A DNA stretch of 64,000 nt from Aureibacillus halotolerans (GCF_004363045.1 NZ_SNYJ01000001.1:62001-126000); one strand, 5' to 3'. Positions 35,712 through 45,095 are shown, counted from the stretch's first letter. The notes: generated from the sequence alone by a model not told the origin. Program-made: numbers and translations.

Positions 35712-37070
35712 CTATGCATTCAGAAACGCCTTCAAACGAGGCACTCGCTTGACAATCAGAAAATCAATCAATGCGACAATGATGATGGATAAGCCAACGA
35801 GTGGAAAAAAAACACCGAAGAAAAGAATGAGTAACCATACCCAGCGAAGCTTCGATATTGGTGGTGCTTTTGGTGCTCCAAGGTTTCCTTCAGGCTTTCG
35901 CTTCTTCCAGAGCCAAAAGCCGCTCAACACAATTCCAAGAATACCGAGGCAAATGAGAGAGCCGATGAGCTGATTAATCAACCCAAATTGCGTTCCTCGG
36001 TGCAGCGTAATCCCTAATGCAATCGTCTTTCCTGCTATGCCATAATCGTCAAAACGATAATCAGCCAAAACGGCTCCTGAATACTGATCAATGTGCACGG
36101 TCGCCTCATCCTGCGCGCGTGGAGGGAACGTGGATATCGTATACACACCTTCAGGGCTCGTTGGTATTAACACATCATAGGCTGGAAACACATCTCTTTG
36201 CTGTGCTGTTGCAACAACATTATCAATTGATACAGGGACGGCTTCTTGCGGCGTTGATTCCGGTACTGGAAGCTCCTCCGCATTCCATGACACGTCACCT
36301 AGCTCACCTGTGGTCATATTTGATGTTGGTGCATCACCAACCCATATGGATGGCGGATATCCTTCACCCGAATTCGTGGCGACAACCTGAACAATATTCC
36401 CCCATAAACCCGACCAAGGCAAGCCCGTCATGATGAGAAAAAACATACCTGCAGAGATCCAGACCGCAGGAACGACGTGCAAATCCCTTGCCGCAAGCTT
36501 CTTCCCTTTTGACAGGCGTGGAAGCCACGTTCCCCATATGCCTTTTTTTCTCGGCCACCACATATAGAGACCTGTAAAAATTAAGATAATTGCCCAGCAA
36601 GCCGCTAATTCAACAATTCGATCGCCCAGAGTGCCAGCACTTAGCTCCCCATGGATGACTTCCAATTGGTTCATAATCATCCGATCATCTCTCATTGACC
36701 CAAGAATGGTTCCATTGTAAGGGTCAACAAATACCGTTGTCGCTTCCCCAGCATTCATCATTCCAACCTCAGCAGAACGATCTTCGCTATCCTGTGGTCG
36801 ATAACGATTAATCATAGCGCCAGGGTATTCCTCTTTAACAAGCGCAATTTGAGCGGACGGTGCCATCGCTTCGCCCTGCGCCTCAACATGGTAATACTCA
36901 TGGTACAGCGCCTCTTGAATCTGAGGCTTGTACAAATAAATGCCCCCAGTAAGCGCCAATATGAATAAAAAGGGCATCACAATAAGCCCAGCATAAAAAT
37001 GCCAACGCCAAATGGATTTATACAAAGCAGATCGCCGTGCTTGTTTCGTGTTGTTGTTTTCTTTTTCCAC
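35712..37070 (-). CDS. PepSY-domain polytopic membrane protein
   Basis: A 452-residue protein of the PepSY-associated TM family (COG3182-like), with four to five helices (about 28-50, 150-172, 200-222, 358-382, 415-440). Family patterns include RWHFYAGLIVMPFLFILALTGG near the N-terminus, the VDPYNGTILGS PepSY turn, and HRGTQFG before the last helices. Members are often linked to iron or copper uptake and to respiratory or siderophore gene clusters. Here it is grouped with a YtkA-like lipoprotein and a small membrane protein. Confidence 0.88.
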   Translation of the reverse strand: MEKENNNTKQARRSALYKSIWRWHFYAGLIVMPFLFILALTGGIYLYKPQIQEALYHEYYHVEAQGEAMAPSAQIALVKEEYPGAMINRYRPQDSEDRSAEVGMMNAGEATTVFVDPYNGTILGSMRDDRMIMNQLEVIHGELSAGTLGDRIVELAACWAIILIFTGLYMWWPRKKGIWGTWLPRLSKGKKLAARDLHVVPAVWISAGMFFLIMTGLPWSGLWGNIVQVVATNSGEGYPPSIWVGDAPTSNMTTGELGDVSWNAEELPVPESTPQEAVPVSIDNVVATAQQRDVFPAYDVLIPTSPEGVYTISTFPPRAQDEATVHIDQYSGAVLADYRFDDYGIAGKTIALGITLHRGTQFGLINQLIGSLICLGILGIVLSGFWLWKKRKPEGNLGAPKAPPISKLRWVWLLILFFGVFFPLVGLSIIIVALIDFLIVKRVPRLKAFLNA

Positions 37071-37185
37071 GATTTTTTTTCCCCCTTGTACGTCCTACAT
37101 GTAGCGTACAGAAGAAGGAGGAAGCCAACAAGGTCTAAACAGCTTCAAATGTGATCATTTGTTGAAAGCCTACATTTTTTCATAA

Positions 37186-37398
37186 TTAAAATTTCAAGGG
37201 GATTTGAGACCATAAAAACAAGCCTCCAAGAATAGCTATGCCAGTCAGTAAATTTTTCACAAAATGTGGCATCGTAAGGGGACGTAATAATAACCCCACA
37301 ATCATTCCTGCACTAAACATCATCAGTAGGACCGTCGCACCTTGAATTGCGATATCACTGACCACTTGTTGAATCTTTAAAAACTGCATGCTGTCCAC
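37186..37398 (-). CDS. Small two-TM membrane protein near PepSY operon
   Basis: A 70-residue protein starting at GTG 37398 with an AGGGGAGGGG ribosome site. Two helices (about 17-37 and 48-65) are joined by LRPLTMPHF. No family recognised. It lies 115 nt upstream of the PepSY gene on the same strand and may be part of its operon. Confidence 0.55.
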   Translation of the reverse strand: MDSMQFLKIQQVVSDIAIQGATVLLMMFSAGMIVGLLLRPLTMPHFVKNLLTGIAILGGLFLWSQIPLKF

Positions 37399-37659
37399 TT
37401 AAATCCCCTCCCCTATAAGGATTGTCGGTCAAATGGCTTAGAAGGTTTAGAGATTTTTAAAACTTCCTGGGTCTATTAACTCAACTTTCTCAGAGAAAAA
37501 TATTTTTAATGTTGACTGTGCCTGAGGTGAAGCAAGGTGAAATTGATCGATTAACATCTTGAAAAGATGTGTAAAAAAAAATGCTAATGTTCACAATCCT
37601 GTATCTTGAAAAGATTTTCTTTTATAACAAAGTGGACTTCCACACCATTAGTAACGACT

Positions 37660-37785
37660 GCTTCGTCAAAATACTTCGCTTTCCGCGGGCACGGCTTCAG
37701 CTTCCTCGGAAAGCAAAAGCGGCTTTCCTGCGGGATCTTCAGCTCGCGCTGTTCCCGCAGGAGTCTGCGTATGTTGACTACGCTG
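37660..37785 (-). repeat. Composite repeat, locus 3: intact module a
   Basis: Inverted copy with outer stem GTCAAAATAC/GTATGTTGAC (37665-37674 with 37769-37778) and both inner hairpins. It has no b insertion and so serves as an empty-site reference. Confidence 0.88.
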
Positions 37786-37867
37786 AGGTTAGTTTCTGCG
37801 TTTTAATTCATATTACAGCATAAAATGAGGCCATCATTTAAAGATGCTACTAGCGAGACTCCAGCGG

Positions 37868-37924
37868 CAAAGAAAACACGACGAGGTCTTCTCGAGTCGA
37901 TGTTGCCCTTGTACCCGTAGGGTG
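37868..37924 (+). repeat. 57-bp module b, copy 4
   Basis: First unit of a tandem pair; starts after AGCGG and ends GTAGGGTG. Confidence 0.85.
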
Positions 37925-37984
37925 AAAAGAAAACACGATGAGTCGTACTTGCGAATCGATGTTGAACTTATGCCACTTATGGTG
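37925..37984 (+). repeat. 60-bp diverged module b, copy 5
   Basis: Second unit of the tandem pair, starting AAAAGAAAACACGATG and ending ATGGTG. Confidence 0.8.
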
Positions 37985-38225
37985 ACAGCGAGCTTATGGC
38001 AGCTTGTATAAAAAGCAACTACAACGTTGGTTTTTAGGTTTACCCAATGATATCTAAGCGTGCCTGCAAAAAAGGTGCATTTTATTTCCATTTACTTGTC
38101 TTAAGAAAGAGAAGCACTCAACCTGTCTTTTTATGTGTTTGACGATGCTTCACCTTATTCTAGTTACAGAATATAGCAAGCTCTTTTAAATGGTTCTCCC
38201 TATAAAAATCTAACCTCTTACTCTA

Positions 38226-38386
38226 GGGCGTGTCTTAAATCTCGCTAAGAGGCATCTGTCACCACCTTTCCGTCCCCATCTGCATTCCTTTTCCTTGACT
38301 TACGTCCGGTACGCCTGCGAAAAAGCGCCTTGCTTGGAACGAAAATTCGGCAACATCTACTCCCTTCTGAGTTCTCAGACACACCC
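38226..38386. mobile_element. MITE-like element, copy 1 (161 bp)
   Basis: Terminal inverted repeats GGGCGTGTCTTA and CTGAGACACACCC-type ends (read inward) are flanked by TA on both sides (38224-38225, 38387-38388). Its reverse complement matches 48971-49113, apart from an insertion of about 18 bp. No coding capacity. Confidence 0.8.
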
Positions 38387-38472
38387 TAGGAAAAAAGTCA
38401 TTGACGCTTAATAAATTTTCCTATAGGCTTACTTATGATTATATTTAAGATAAAAAGGGAGAAACGATTATA

Positions 38473-39594
38473 ATGATCAGAAATCGCATTTTATTCTCAT
38501 TTTTGCTAACAATTACATTTATCATTTCAGGATGTGGACAGAGCTCAACTTCATCAACAACTTCACTATCAGAACTTCCAGAAGAGGTAAAATCCCAACT
38601 CCCTTCATCATTAGTAGATAAAGAAGAGGTTCATTTGATGGTCATTCGTAAAATAGGAGGCGACGATCATACCGCTCAATATTTAGCTGGTGCAAAGGCA
38701 GAAGGCGAATCTTTAGGTTTCACAGTTGATACATTTTCAGCTAATGGCGATTCAGCTAAGTTTCATGATGCCATCGCTCAAGCTCTCGAAAAAGAGTATG
38801 ACGGTATTATTCTCTCACACGGAGATGATCCTGCCACAGTGGACGATGTGAAAAAGATTACCGACCAAGGGATCCCTGTTGTTACGTTTGATTCGTTACC
38901 GGAACTTGCTGAAATTCCTAATGTGACGGTTACATCACAAGACGATGAAGCATTGGCCACCTTTGCACTCGATCATCTAATTGATAATGAAGGGGAGGAT
39001 GCAAAGATTGCCTATTTATGGGTTGACGGATTCCCTCCAATGGTTCGGCGAAATGCGGTATATCAAACATATTTAGAAGAATACCCTTCCCTTACAGAGG
39101 TAGAACGTTTTGGGATTGCTGCAGAGGATACAAGTGTTCAAACACAAAATGCCGTTTCAGCCATGCTCACAAAATACCCTGAAGGTGAATTAGATGCCAT
39201 TTTTGCAACATGGGACGCCTTTGCTATCGGTGCAGCCCGTGCAATTAAAGAAGCTGGTCGCGATGATGTGAAAATCTACGGGATAGACGTTTCCAATGCT
39301 GACTTACAGGTGATGCAAGAGGATGAGAGTGCTTGGGTATCGACTGCAGCTGTAGATCCAAAAATGATCGGTGCGGTCAACGTGCGTTTAGTTGCCAAAA
39401 AAATTGCTGGAGAAGAAACACCACAAGAGTTTCATCTTGAAGCATCGAACATTGACCGTGAGACTCTTATAACTTCTGAAAACCCTGTAAATATGGACAA
39501 CTTAGCTGACATCCTTCCTGGTTGGGGAGAAACTGATGCGTTCCAAGAACCGTGGATGCAATCACTTAAAGATTATTACAATCAAACAGAGTAG
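38473..39594 (+). CDS. Sugar ABC transporter substrate-binding lipoprotein
   Basis: A 373-residue type I periplasmic-binding-protein lipoprotein, lipobox FIISGC (C21). Residues from about 50 to 340 show the ribose-type fold: QYLAGAKAEGESLGF, YDGIILSHGDDPATVDDVKK and IPVVTFDS. An AAAGGGAG site precedes the ATG. It is the first gene of an operon with the ATPase and permease. It belongs to the ribose/galactose/AI-2 class; the exact sugar is not readable, and no sugar kinase is adjacent. Confidence 0.92.
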   Translation: MIRNRILFSFLLTITFIISGCGQSSTSSTTSLSELPEEVKSQLPSSLVDKEEVHLMVIRKIGGDDHTAQYLAGAKAEGESLGFTVDTFSANGDSAKFHDAIAQALEKEYDGIILSHGDDPATVDDVKKITDQGIPVVTFDSLPELAEIPNVTVTSQDDEALATFALDHLIDNEGEDAKIAYLWVDGFPPMVRRNAVYQTYLEEYPSLTEVERFGIAAEDTSVQTQNAVSAMLTKYPEGELDAIFATWDAFAIGAARAIKEAGRDDVKIYGIDVSNADLQVMQEDESAWVSTAAVDPKMIGAVNVRLVAKKIAGEETPQEFHLEASNIDRETLITSENPVNMDNLADILPGWGETDAFQEPWMQSLKDYYNQTE

Positions 39595-39660
39595 AACCAA
39601 TAATGACTCTCTAATTTCCGCTATGGAGTGTCATCCACTTGAATACAGTAGGTGATCACG

Positions 39661-41166
39661 TTGACAAGCCTTCATTTGAAAGATATTTGCATTTCCTTTC
39701 CAGGCATTAATGTTCTTAAAGACGTAAGTTTACAGGCACACCAAGGAAAAGTACACGCTCTTCTCGGCGCAAACGGGGCTGGAAAATCAACATTAATGAA
39801 AATCCTTGCAGGCGCGTACTCTCATTACAAAGGGAGCATAGAGCTAGACGATAACAAAATCGCAGTTCGTTCCCCTAGAGACGCTAAGCGAAATGGCATA
39901 CAAGTCGTTCATCAGGAAGTCGACACGTTATTGGTTGATACATTAACGGTTGGAGAAAACATTATGATGGAACAAATCGTGCATCAAAAGAATGAAAGAT
40001 CCTTCGTTCATTGGACTTCGCTTCATAAGAATGCTCAAGACAAACTTGATGAATTAAATGTTCGAGTTTCTTCCAAACAACTTGTAAGTCAACTGACCCT
40101 TGCTGAGAAGCAAATGGTTGTCATTGCAAGAGCCGTTACGATGGATTGTCGTTTTCTTGTGTTAGACGAACCAACTGCCCCATTAAGTGATACTGAAACA
40201 CAGGGACTTTTTCGACTTGTACGCTCTTTAACAAAAAGAGATGTAGGCATCATATTTATTTCTCATCGTCTGCCTGAAATCTACGAACTCTGTGATGAAG
40301 TAACGATCATGAGGGATGGACGGATTGTTGCACATGATCAGATTGAACATATGCAACAATCTAAAATGATCGAACATATGATTGGAACTAAGCTTGCGCA
40401 ACAATATCCTGAGAAAACCAAGGCACAAGAGACTGTTGTATTAGAGGTTACCCATCTTTCAGAACCTGGAAAGTTAAACGATGTAAATCTCCATCTGAAA
40501 AAAGGAGAAATTGTTGGTCTCGCTGGACTTGTAGGAGCAGGAAAAACAGAAGTATTGCGTGCTCTATTCGGTGCCTCGCCCAATGCAACTGTTGAATTGT
40601 CTCTTCATGGAAAACATATTCACTTACATTCGCCAGCAAGTGCAGTTGCTCACGGCATAGCACTTGTGCCTGAGGAAAGGCGTCGACAAGGTATTTTTAT
40701 AAAGGATAGCGTTCGTCATAATTTAAGTGCTTCCTCGCTTGGTAAATTTACAAAGTTCGGTCTGTGGCTACATACTGTCAGCGAGAAAAAAGCCGTAAGT
40801 AATATGATCAGCTCTTTAGGAATAAAAGCAGCAAATGACACGACAGATCTACAGCATTTATCAGGGGGCAATCAACAGAAGGTCGCTATAGGTAAATGGT
40901 TACTTGCTGATGCCGACGTCTATTTATTTGATGAGCCAACCAAAGGTGTTGATATTGGAGCAAAACGGGACATTTTCCTCCTTTTAAGTAAGCTTGCAAA
41001 AGAAGGTAAAACAGTGCTCTATGCCTCCAGTGAGCTATCAGAAATCATCGGAATCTCTCATCGAATTTACGTCATGTATGATGGTCAAATCACTAAAGAA
41101 TTTGAGACAGAAGGTACCACAGAAGAAGAGCTTATGTTTTACTGCACTGGAGGAACATCAAGTTGA
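39661..41166 (+). CDS. Sugar ABC transporter ATPase, two-domain (RbsA/MglA type)
   Basis: A roughly 500-residue protein with two nucleotide-binding halves, as in CUT2 importers. The first has Walker A GANGAGKST, signature LTLAEKQ and Walker B FLVLDEPTA. The second has GLVGAGKTE, LSGGNQQK and VYLFDEPTKG. TTG 39661 is chosen because AGGTGA lies 5 nt upstream; the frame is open to GTG 39652. It overlaps the permease start by 4 nt. Confidence 0.92.
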   Translation: MTSLHLKDICISFPGINVLKDVSLQAHQGKVHALLGANGAGKSTLMKILAGAYSHYKGSIELDDNKIAVRSPRDAKRNGIQVVHQEVDTLLVDTLTVGENIMMEQIVHQKNERSFVHWTSLHKNAQDKLDELNVRVSSKQLVSQLTLAEKQMVVIARAVTMDCRFLVLDEPTAPLSDTETQGLFRLVRSLTKRDVGIIFISHRLPEIYELCDEVTIMRDGRIVAHDQIEHMQQSKMIEHMIGTKLAQQYPEKTKAQETVVLEVTHLSEPGKLNDVNLHLKKGEIVGLAGLVGAGKTEVLRALFGASPNATVELSLHGKHIHLHSPASAVAHGIALVPEERRRQGIFIKDSVRHNLSASSLGKFTKFGLWLHTVSEKKAVSNMISSLGIKAANDTTDLQHLSGGNQQKVAIGKWLLADADVYLFDEPTKGVDIGAKRDIFLLLSKLAKEGKTVLYASSELSEIIGISHRIYVMYDGQITKEFETEGTTEEELMFYCTGGTSS

Positions 41167-42152
41167 AAAATGATATCACTGAGCATAATAAATCACAAAG
41201 CATCTTCAATTTCTTTTATAAATACGGAACAATTCTGACGATCTTTGTTTTAATTATTTTCTTTAGCCTTGCCTCTGAAAGCTTTTTGTCTGCCAGTAAT
41301 ATGATTTCTATTCTTCGATCAATCTCCATTGTCACGATCATCGCGATTGGTTTGACCATCTCGCTTGCAGCTGGTGGTTTTGACCTTTCGATAGGTTCAA
41401 CAGCATCCATCGCAAACGCCGTTTGTCTATCTTTATTCGTGTGGTTTGGACAAGGTCTTGGAATCAGTATAGGAGTCACGCTATTGGCATGTTTGCTCAT
41501 TGGTGCAATTAATGCCTTTCTCGTTATTCAATTCCGAATACAGGACATGCTTATGACGCTAGCAACGATGTTTATTTTCCAAGGCGTTGCACTGACCTAT
41601 ACACGTGGGGCTACCATTTCAGAGAATATGGTTATGCCTAATGGAAGCTATGCTGAAGGCACAATCCCTACTCTTTTTGGCACATTGGGCCAAGCTCCGT
41701 GGATTATTATCATTATGCTGATTATCGTACTTGTCGTTCACATTGCATTGACCTATACAAAACAAGGACGTTTTCTATACATGATAGGCGGCAATCGTGA
41801 AGCTGCTGAACTGACTGGTATTCCTGTCAGCAAATATCGCCTGTTTGCATATATGTTTTCTGCGTTGCTCGCAGGAGTTGGTGGACTTATGCTTGGTGCA
41901 CGAGTGATGAGTGCAGAAATTAATGCCGGGTCGCCATATTTAATGGATGCAGTAGCCGCCGCCTTTATTGGATACGCCTTTTTAGGGGCAGGAAAACCGA
42001 ATGCCCTTGGTACATTTGCTGGTGCAATTCTTATAGGTATACTTCAAAACGGGCTCATTATGATGTCTGTTCCCTATTACTCTATGGATATTGTTAAAGG
42101 CTCGGTGCTGGCATTAGCATTGGCTCTGACGTACTATAAACGTGCGCACTAA
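41163..42152 (+). CDS. Sugar ABC transporter permease (RbsC type)
   Basis: A 329-residue CUT2 permease with about eight to ten TM helices. The family signature GGFDLSIGSTASIANAV lies at about 70-86, and GGNREAAELTGIPVSKYR forms the ATPase-coupling loop at about 206-223. The start is TTG 41163 in an overlapping TTGA, with GGAGG upstream. It forms the membrane channel for the ATPase and lipoprotein encoded before it. Confidence 0.92.
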   Translation: MKNDITEHNKSQSIFNFFYKYGTILTIFVLIIFFSLASESFLSASNMISILRSISIVTIIAIGLTISLAAGGFDLSIGSTASIANAVCLSLFVWFGQGLGISIGVTLLACLLIGAINAFLVIQFRIQDMLMTLATMFIFQGVALTYTRGATISENMVMPNGSYAEGTIPTLFGTLGQAPWIIIIMLIIVLVVHIALTYTKQGRFLYMIGGNREAAELTGIPVSKYRLFAYMFSALLAGVGGLMLGARVMSAEINAGSPYLMDAVAAAFIGYAFLGAGKPNALGTFAGAILIGILQNGLIMMSVPYYSMDIVKGSVLALALALTYYKRAH

Positions 42153-42206
42153 AATGAGGCTACTTCGGAAATCTTGAAAATGATTTCCGAAGCAGCCCTC
42201 TCATTC
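42153..42206 (+). terminator. Long stem-loop after the sugar operon
   Basis: Arms of about 22 nt with the core CTTCGGAAATC/GATTTCCGAAG and outer AATGAGG/CTCATT. There is no T-run, so it may stabilise the transcript or terminate weakly. Confidence 0.65.
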
Positions 42207-42296
42207 CTACTTAATTGACAGAGATTGACCACTGCACCCTATGAAACTTTTCCTACAAAGACGTACAACTGTAGATCTTTTCTCAACACAGTTAAA

Positions 42297-43064
42297 TTAA
42301 TCTTTTAGTTCACTCCTCCTTCGTCTCACCAAAAACCATAAAGACGCAGAAACAATCCCAAGAAACATCCCTGAAATCGAAGACACGACCGTTATCCCAA
42401 TCAGGTTGGTACTGTCTGAAAACCATATCTTCAGGATGAGTGTCAGGAAAGCGACTAGCGTGCTTATTCCCCAAAATATCCATTTTTCTCGGCTGGGTAA
42501 GAGATCATTTGACGTCGGTTTTACTCGTTGCTTGAAGATCTGTTGTAGAAATAAAAGAAACAAACCTAACAACCCTAGTAACGACAAGCTGTGTTGCAGA
42601 AGTTTATATACTGGAACACCGGCAAGGCTTTGTTGAAGAAAGCTTATCCTGGTGACAAATACGCCAGATTGGTGCGTAAAGGCATCGACAAACAGATGTG
42701 AGTAGAATCCAATGATGACTGACAGTAGAAAGACAAGCCAGCTTCGAACTCCAGTTAATCGCCAATTCGACTTATTGGCGATTGAGAGGCAACGGCTGTC
42801 GAGTTGTCCCCAAGAAGGCATATGCAGCGCAAGTGGACGTTTCAAAAGAAAGTGAAAAACAACGGCTAGAATAATACTGATAGGCAATGCATGCAAAAAC
42901 AGTCCTTCCCACGAATGCCCGATCGATTGAAATGGTTCAAGTGCAATAAAATACTCAAAATCGGGAGACATGCTCCCTAAAATTAACCCTGTCAAACAAA
43001 CATAGCGTGGGCTCACATATTTCGCTGGCAATGCATAAAGCGGATGGCCAAAAGTAAAAGGCAT
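42297..43064 (-). CDS. DUF4184-family membrane protein
   Basis: A 255-residue polytopic protein with about six helices. The N-terminal MPFTFGHPLYALP, GSMSPDFEYF and the GHSWEGLFLHALP, GFYSHLFVDAFTH segments, with several His and Asp at membrane edges, are typical of DUF4184, resembling metal-dependent membrane hydrolases. The ATG at 43064 behind AAAGGAGA is preferred to 43088. It is divergent from the amino-acid importer. Function unknown. Confidence 0.85.
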   Translation of the reverse strand: MPFTFGHPLYALPAKYVSPRYVCLTGLILGSMSPDFEYFIALEPFQSIGHSWEGLFLHALPISIILAVVFHFLLKRPLALHMPSWGQLDSRCLSIANKSNWRLTGVRSWLVFLLSVIIGFYSHLFVDAFTHQSGVFVTRISFLQQSLAGVPVYKLLQHSLSLLGLLGLFLLFLQQIFKQRVKPTSNDLLPSREKWIFWGISTLVAFLTLILKIWFSDSTNLIGITVVSSISGMFLGIVSASLWFLVRRRRSELKD

Positions 43065-43237
43065 TATGCTGTCTCCTTTATTTCTCAAATCGAGTCGATG
43101 TTGTATATGGAAGCTTTTTTCTCATAGGGATATTTTACCACAATTTCATACTCTTGTTTTACTGTTTATATTCCCTCCACAAGCATTTAATCAAATTATG
43201 TGAATCAAATGACAATATCCATTTCATCATTGATTTA

Positions 43238-43266
43238 TTGATAATACCTTGCTGCTATGCGATACT
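43238..43266 (+). promoter_or_regulatory. Candidate sigma-A promoter of the amino-acid importer
   Basis: TTGATA (43238-43243), 17-nt spacer, GATACT (43261-43266), about 55 nt upstream of the start codon. Confidence 0.5.
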
Positions 43267-43320
43267 CAAAAACGATGATAGACTTTAGTGCTTGACCAAT
43301 ATAAAGAGGGGGTTTTTACA

Positions 43321-44154
43321 TTGCTTCACTATAAACCATTGGCACGTATGCTTACAGTAGCTGCATTCTTGCTCGTGCTGTCCGCTTGCTCGATTATTTC
43401 AGAGGATGAGTCCTCCTGGGGCACAATTAAAAATGAAGGCGTTCTTAAAGTAGCGACTTCTGGCACGCTTTATCCTACCTCTTATCATGATGACAACGAC
43501 GGGTTAACTGGCTATGAGGTGGAGATTGTACGTGAAATGGCTTCTCGCCTTGACTTGGACGTTGAATTCGTAGAAATGGGGTTTGATGGCATGCTACCCT
43601 CTGTTGAAAATGGCACGGTGGATATGGCATCCAACGACATCACGATCACGGAAGATCGAAAAGACAAGTTTGCTTATTCATTGCCAATTAAATATTCATA
43701 TGGTGGGGCCATCGTACGGAAAGAAGATTTGTCAGGCATTCAAACATTAGAGGATTTAAAAGGGAAACGTGCAGCAGGCGCCGCATCATCCATTTACATG
43801 AATTTGGCAGAAGAATATGATGCAGAAGCTGTCTATTATGATAACGCCACAAACGACGTGTACTTACGTGATGTTGATAACAATCAAACAGACGTGATCT
43901 TAAACGACTATTATTTACAAACGCTCGCTTTAAAAGCCTTTCCTCAGTTCGACATCGTACTACACCCTGACCTCTTCTATTTGCCAAACGATCAGGCCGT
44001 TATTATGAAGAAGGGCAATGAGGAATTAATTAAGCAGGTGAATGAAGCTCTTCAATCCATGCTTGAAGACGGTACGGTCACAGAGCTTTCAAAGCAATTT
44101 TTTGATGGAGCCGATGTGTCACAGAAACCTGATATCAATTTCGAGGAAGAATAA
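43321..44154 (+). CDS. Amino-acid ABC transporter substrate-binding lipoprotein
   Basis: A 277-residue SBP family 3 lipoprotein with lipobox VLSACS. The core has the family pattern LKVATSGTLYPTSY, LTGYEVEIVREMA, LDVEFVEMGFDGMLPSVENGTVDM and DMASNDITITEDRK. The TTG start at 43321, with AGAGGGGG upstream, fits the signal peptide better than the frame opening at 43288. The permease follows 6 nt later. Polar amino acids or their derivatives are the usual ligands. Confidence 0.92.
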   Translation: MLHYKPLARMLTVAAFLLVLSACSIISEDESSWGTIKNEGVLKVATSGTLYPTSYHDDNDGLTGYEVEIVREMASRLDLDVEFVEMGFDGMLPSVENGTVDMASNDITITEDRKDKFAYSLPIKYSYGGAIVRKEDLSGIQTLEDLKGKRAAGAASSIYMNLAEEYDAEAVYYDNATNDVYLRDVDNNQTDVILNDYYLQTLALKAFPQFDIVLHPDLFYLPNDQAVIMKKGNEELIKQVNEALQSMLEDGTVTELSKQFFDGADVSQKPDINFEEE

Positions 44155-44160
44155 ACGCAT

Positions 44161-44838
44161 ATGCGTGATATCGAATGGACAAATCTGTTTGACCCTGAGT
44201 TAGCGGTGGAGGCCTTTCCTTATATCCTTCAAGGTATGGGGCTTACACTACTGATTTCACTGATTAGCATGGCTTTCGGGCTTTTGCTTGGTCTGCTTAT
44301 TGCTTTAGCACGCTCCTCAAATCGAGCGGTTTTACGCTGGCCAGCCAGACTGTATATCTCATTTATGCGCGGTGTCCCGATTTTGGTTATCTTGTTTATT
44401 CTGTATTTCGGCTTTCCAGTCATTGGCATTCAATTCACAGCCATTTTAGCAGCGATCATTGGATTCAGCATTAATAGCGCTGCCTATATTGCTGAGATTA
44501 ACCGCTCAGCCATTTCATCCATTGACAAAGGACAGTGGGAAGGGGCACACGCGTTGAATTTTACGTATTGGCAAACACTACGGCGCGTTATCCTGCCACA
44601 GGCAACAAGAGTCGCCATTCCTCCATTGTTTAATGTCTTGCTTGATTTAACGAAAGCGTCCTCGCTTGCGGCGATGATTACTGTACCTGAGCTCCTCCAC
44701 AAAGCCCGTGTGTTCGGGGCGAAGGAATTCGATTTCATGACCGCTCTCATCGTCGTCGCGATTATTTACTGGGTTGTTTGTTCTGCCATGGCCTTCTTTC
44801 AGGATGGTCTTGAAAAGCGATTTAGTCGTTATTTATAA
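44161..44838 (+). CDS. Amino-acid ABC transporter permease (HisM/GlnP type)
   Basis: A 225-residue permease with five TM helices. The PAAT family EAA loop appears as QWEGAHALNFTYWQTLRRVILPQA (about 123-146). An adjacent ATPase gene is missing: a terminator-like hairpin follows at once. The partner ATPase must be encoded elsewhere, or a shared one is used. It forms a two-gene operon with the lipoprotein. Confidence 0.92.
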   Translation: MRDIEWTNLFDPELAVEAFPYILQGMGLTLLISLISMAFGLLLGLLIALARSSNRAVLRWPARLYISFMRGVPILVILFILYFGFPVIGIQFTAILAAIIGFSINSAAYIAEINRSAISSIDKGQWEGAHALNFTYWQTLRRVILPQATRVAIPPLFNVLLDLTKASSLAAMITVPELLHKARVFGAKEFDFMTALIVVAIIYWVVCSAMAFFQDGLEKRFSRYL

Positions 44839-44900
44839 ATGCAAAGTCCTGGACAAAGAATTTACTTCACACAAACACTGAACTGCATCCAACGCCATGC

Positions 44901-44945
44901 TAAACGGCCTCGTTCCTATATTCTTATAGGAGCGAGGCCGTTTAG
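44901..44945 (+). terminator. Strong stem-loop after the amino-acid operon
   Basis: Arms TAAACGGCCTCG...TATAGGAGCGAGGCCGTTTA, almost perfectly paired over about 19 bp. T-run weak. Confidence 0.75.
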
Positions 44946-45011
44946 TCGTTTCAGCTATATAGATGGTGGGAGAATCTATGGAACATTGCTTAATTGTTGT
45001 CGTAGATATAG

Positions 45012-45017
45012 TATAAT
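45012..45017 (+). promoter_or_regulatory. -10 box of the putative toxin promoter
   Basis: TATAAT at 45012-45017. Candidate -35 elements upstream (CTTAAT with 17 nt, or TTGCTT with 20 nt) are weak. Confidence 0.5.
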
Positions 45018-45052
45018 TAGTTAACAATAACGGTACTCACGGGTGGATCGGC

Positions 45053-45073
45053 ACTCCTTGTAGAAAGGGGGTG
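45053..45073 (+). promoter_or_regulatory. Ribosome site of the toxin leader, sequestered in a hairpin
   Basis: CACTCCTT (45053-45060) can pair with AAGGGGGTG (45065-45073), which contains the only Shine-Dalgarno sequence. The toxin ATG is 24 nt further on, so access may depend on a short upstream reading frame. Confidence 0.5.
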
Positions 45074-45095
45074 TGGACAAGATGACCAGATCATC

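Larger units (their letters stand above)
37852..38076 (+). repeat. Composite repeat, locus 3: module c with two tandem b units
   Basis: GACTCCAGCGG precedes b units at 37868-37924 (57 bp) and 37925-37984 (60 bp); then follows a TATGGCAGCTTGTATAAAAA segment and a tail ending TATCTAAGCGTG. The same arrangement recurs at 58614-58765. Confidence 0.85.
37399..38472. other. Gene-free region with composite repeat locus 3 and a MITE-like element
   Basis: No gene is supported in about 1.07 kb. It contains a degenerate inverted module d (about 37500-37650), an intact inverted module a, modules b and c, the TIR element at 38226-38386 and the sugar operon leader. Confidence 0.75.

Noticed and set aside
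37868-37984. Tandem 57-60 bp units as a CRISPR array or VNTR
   Set aside because: Units abut without spacers, only two per site, and dispersed single copies exist.
43086-43105. GAGTCGATGTTG near the DUF4184 start as a tenth module b copy
   Set aside because: Only about 14 nt match, without the conserved ends or the GCGG junction.
44839-45011. Pairing between TTTAGTCGTT copies at 44820 and 44940 as an attachment site
   Set aside because: Only a 10-nt match, explained by the stem-loop and chance; no integrase or phage genes.
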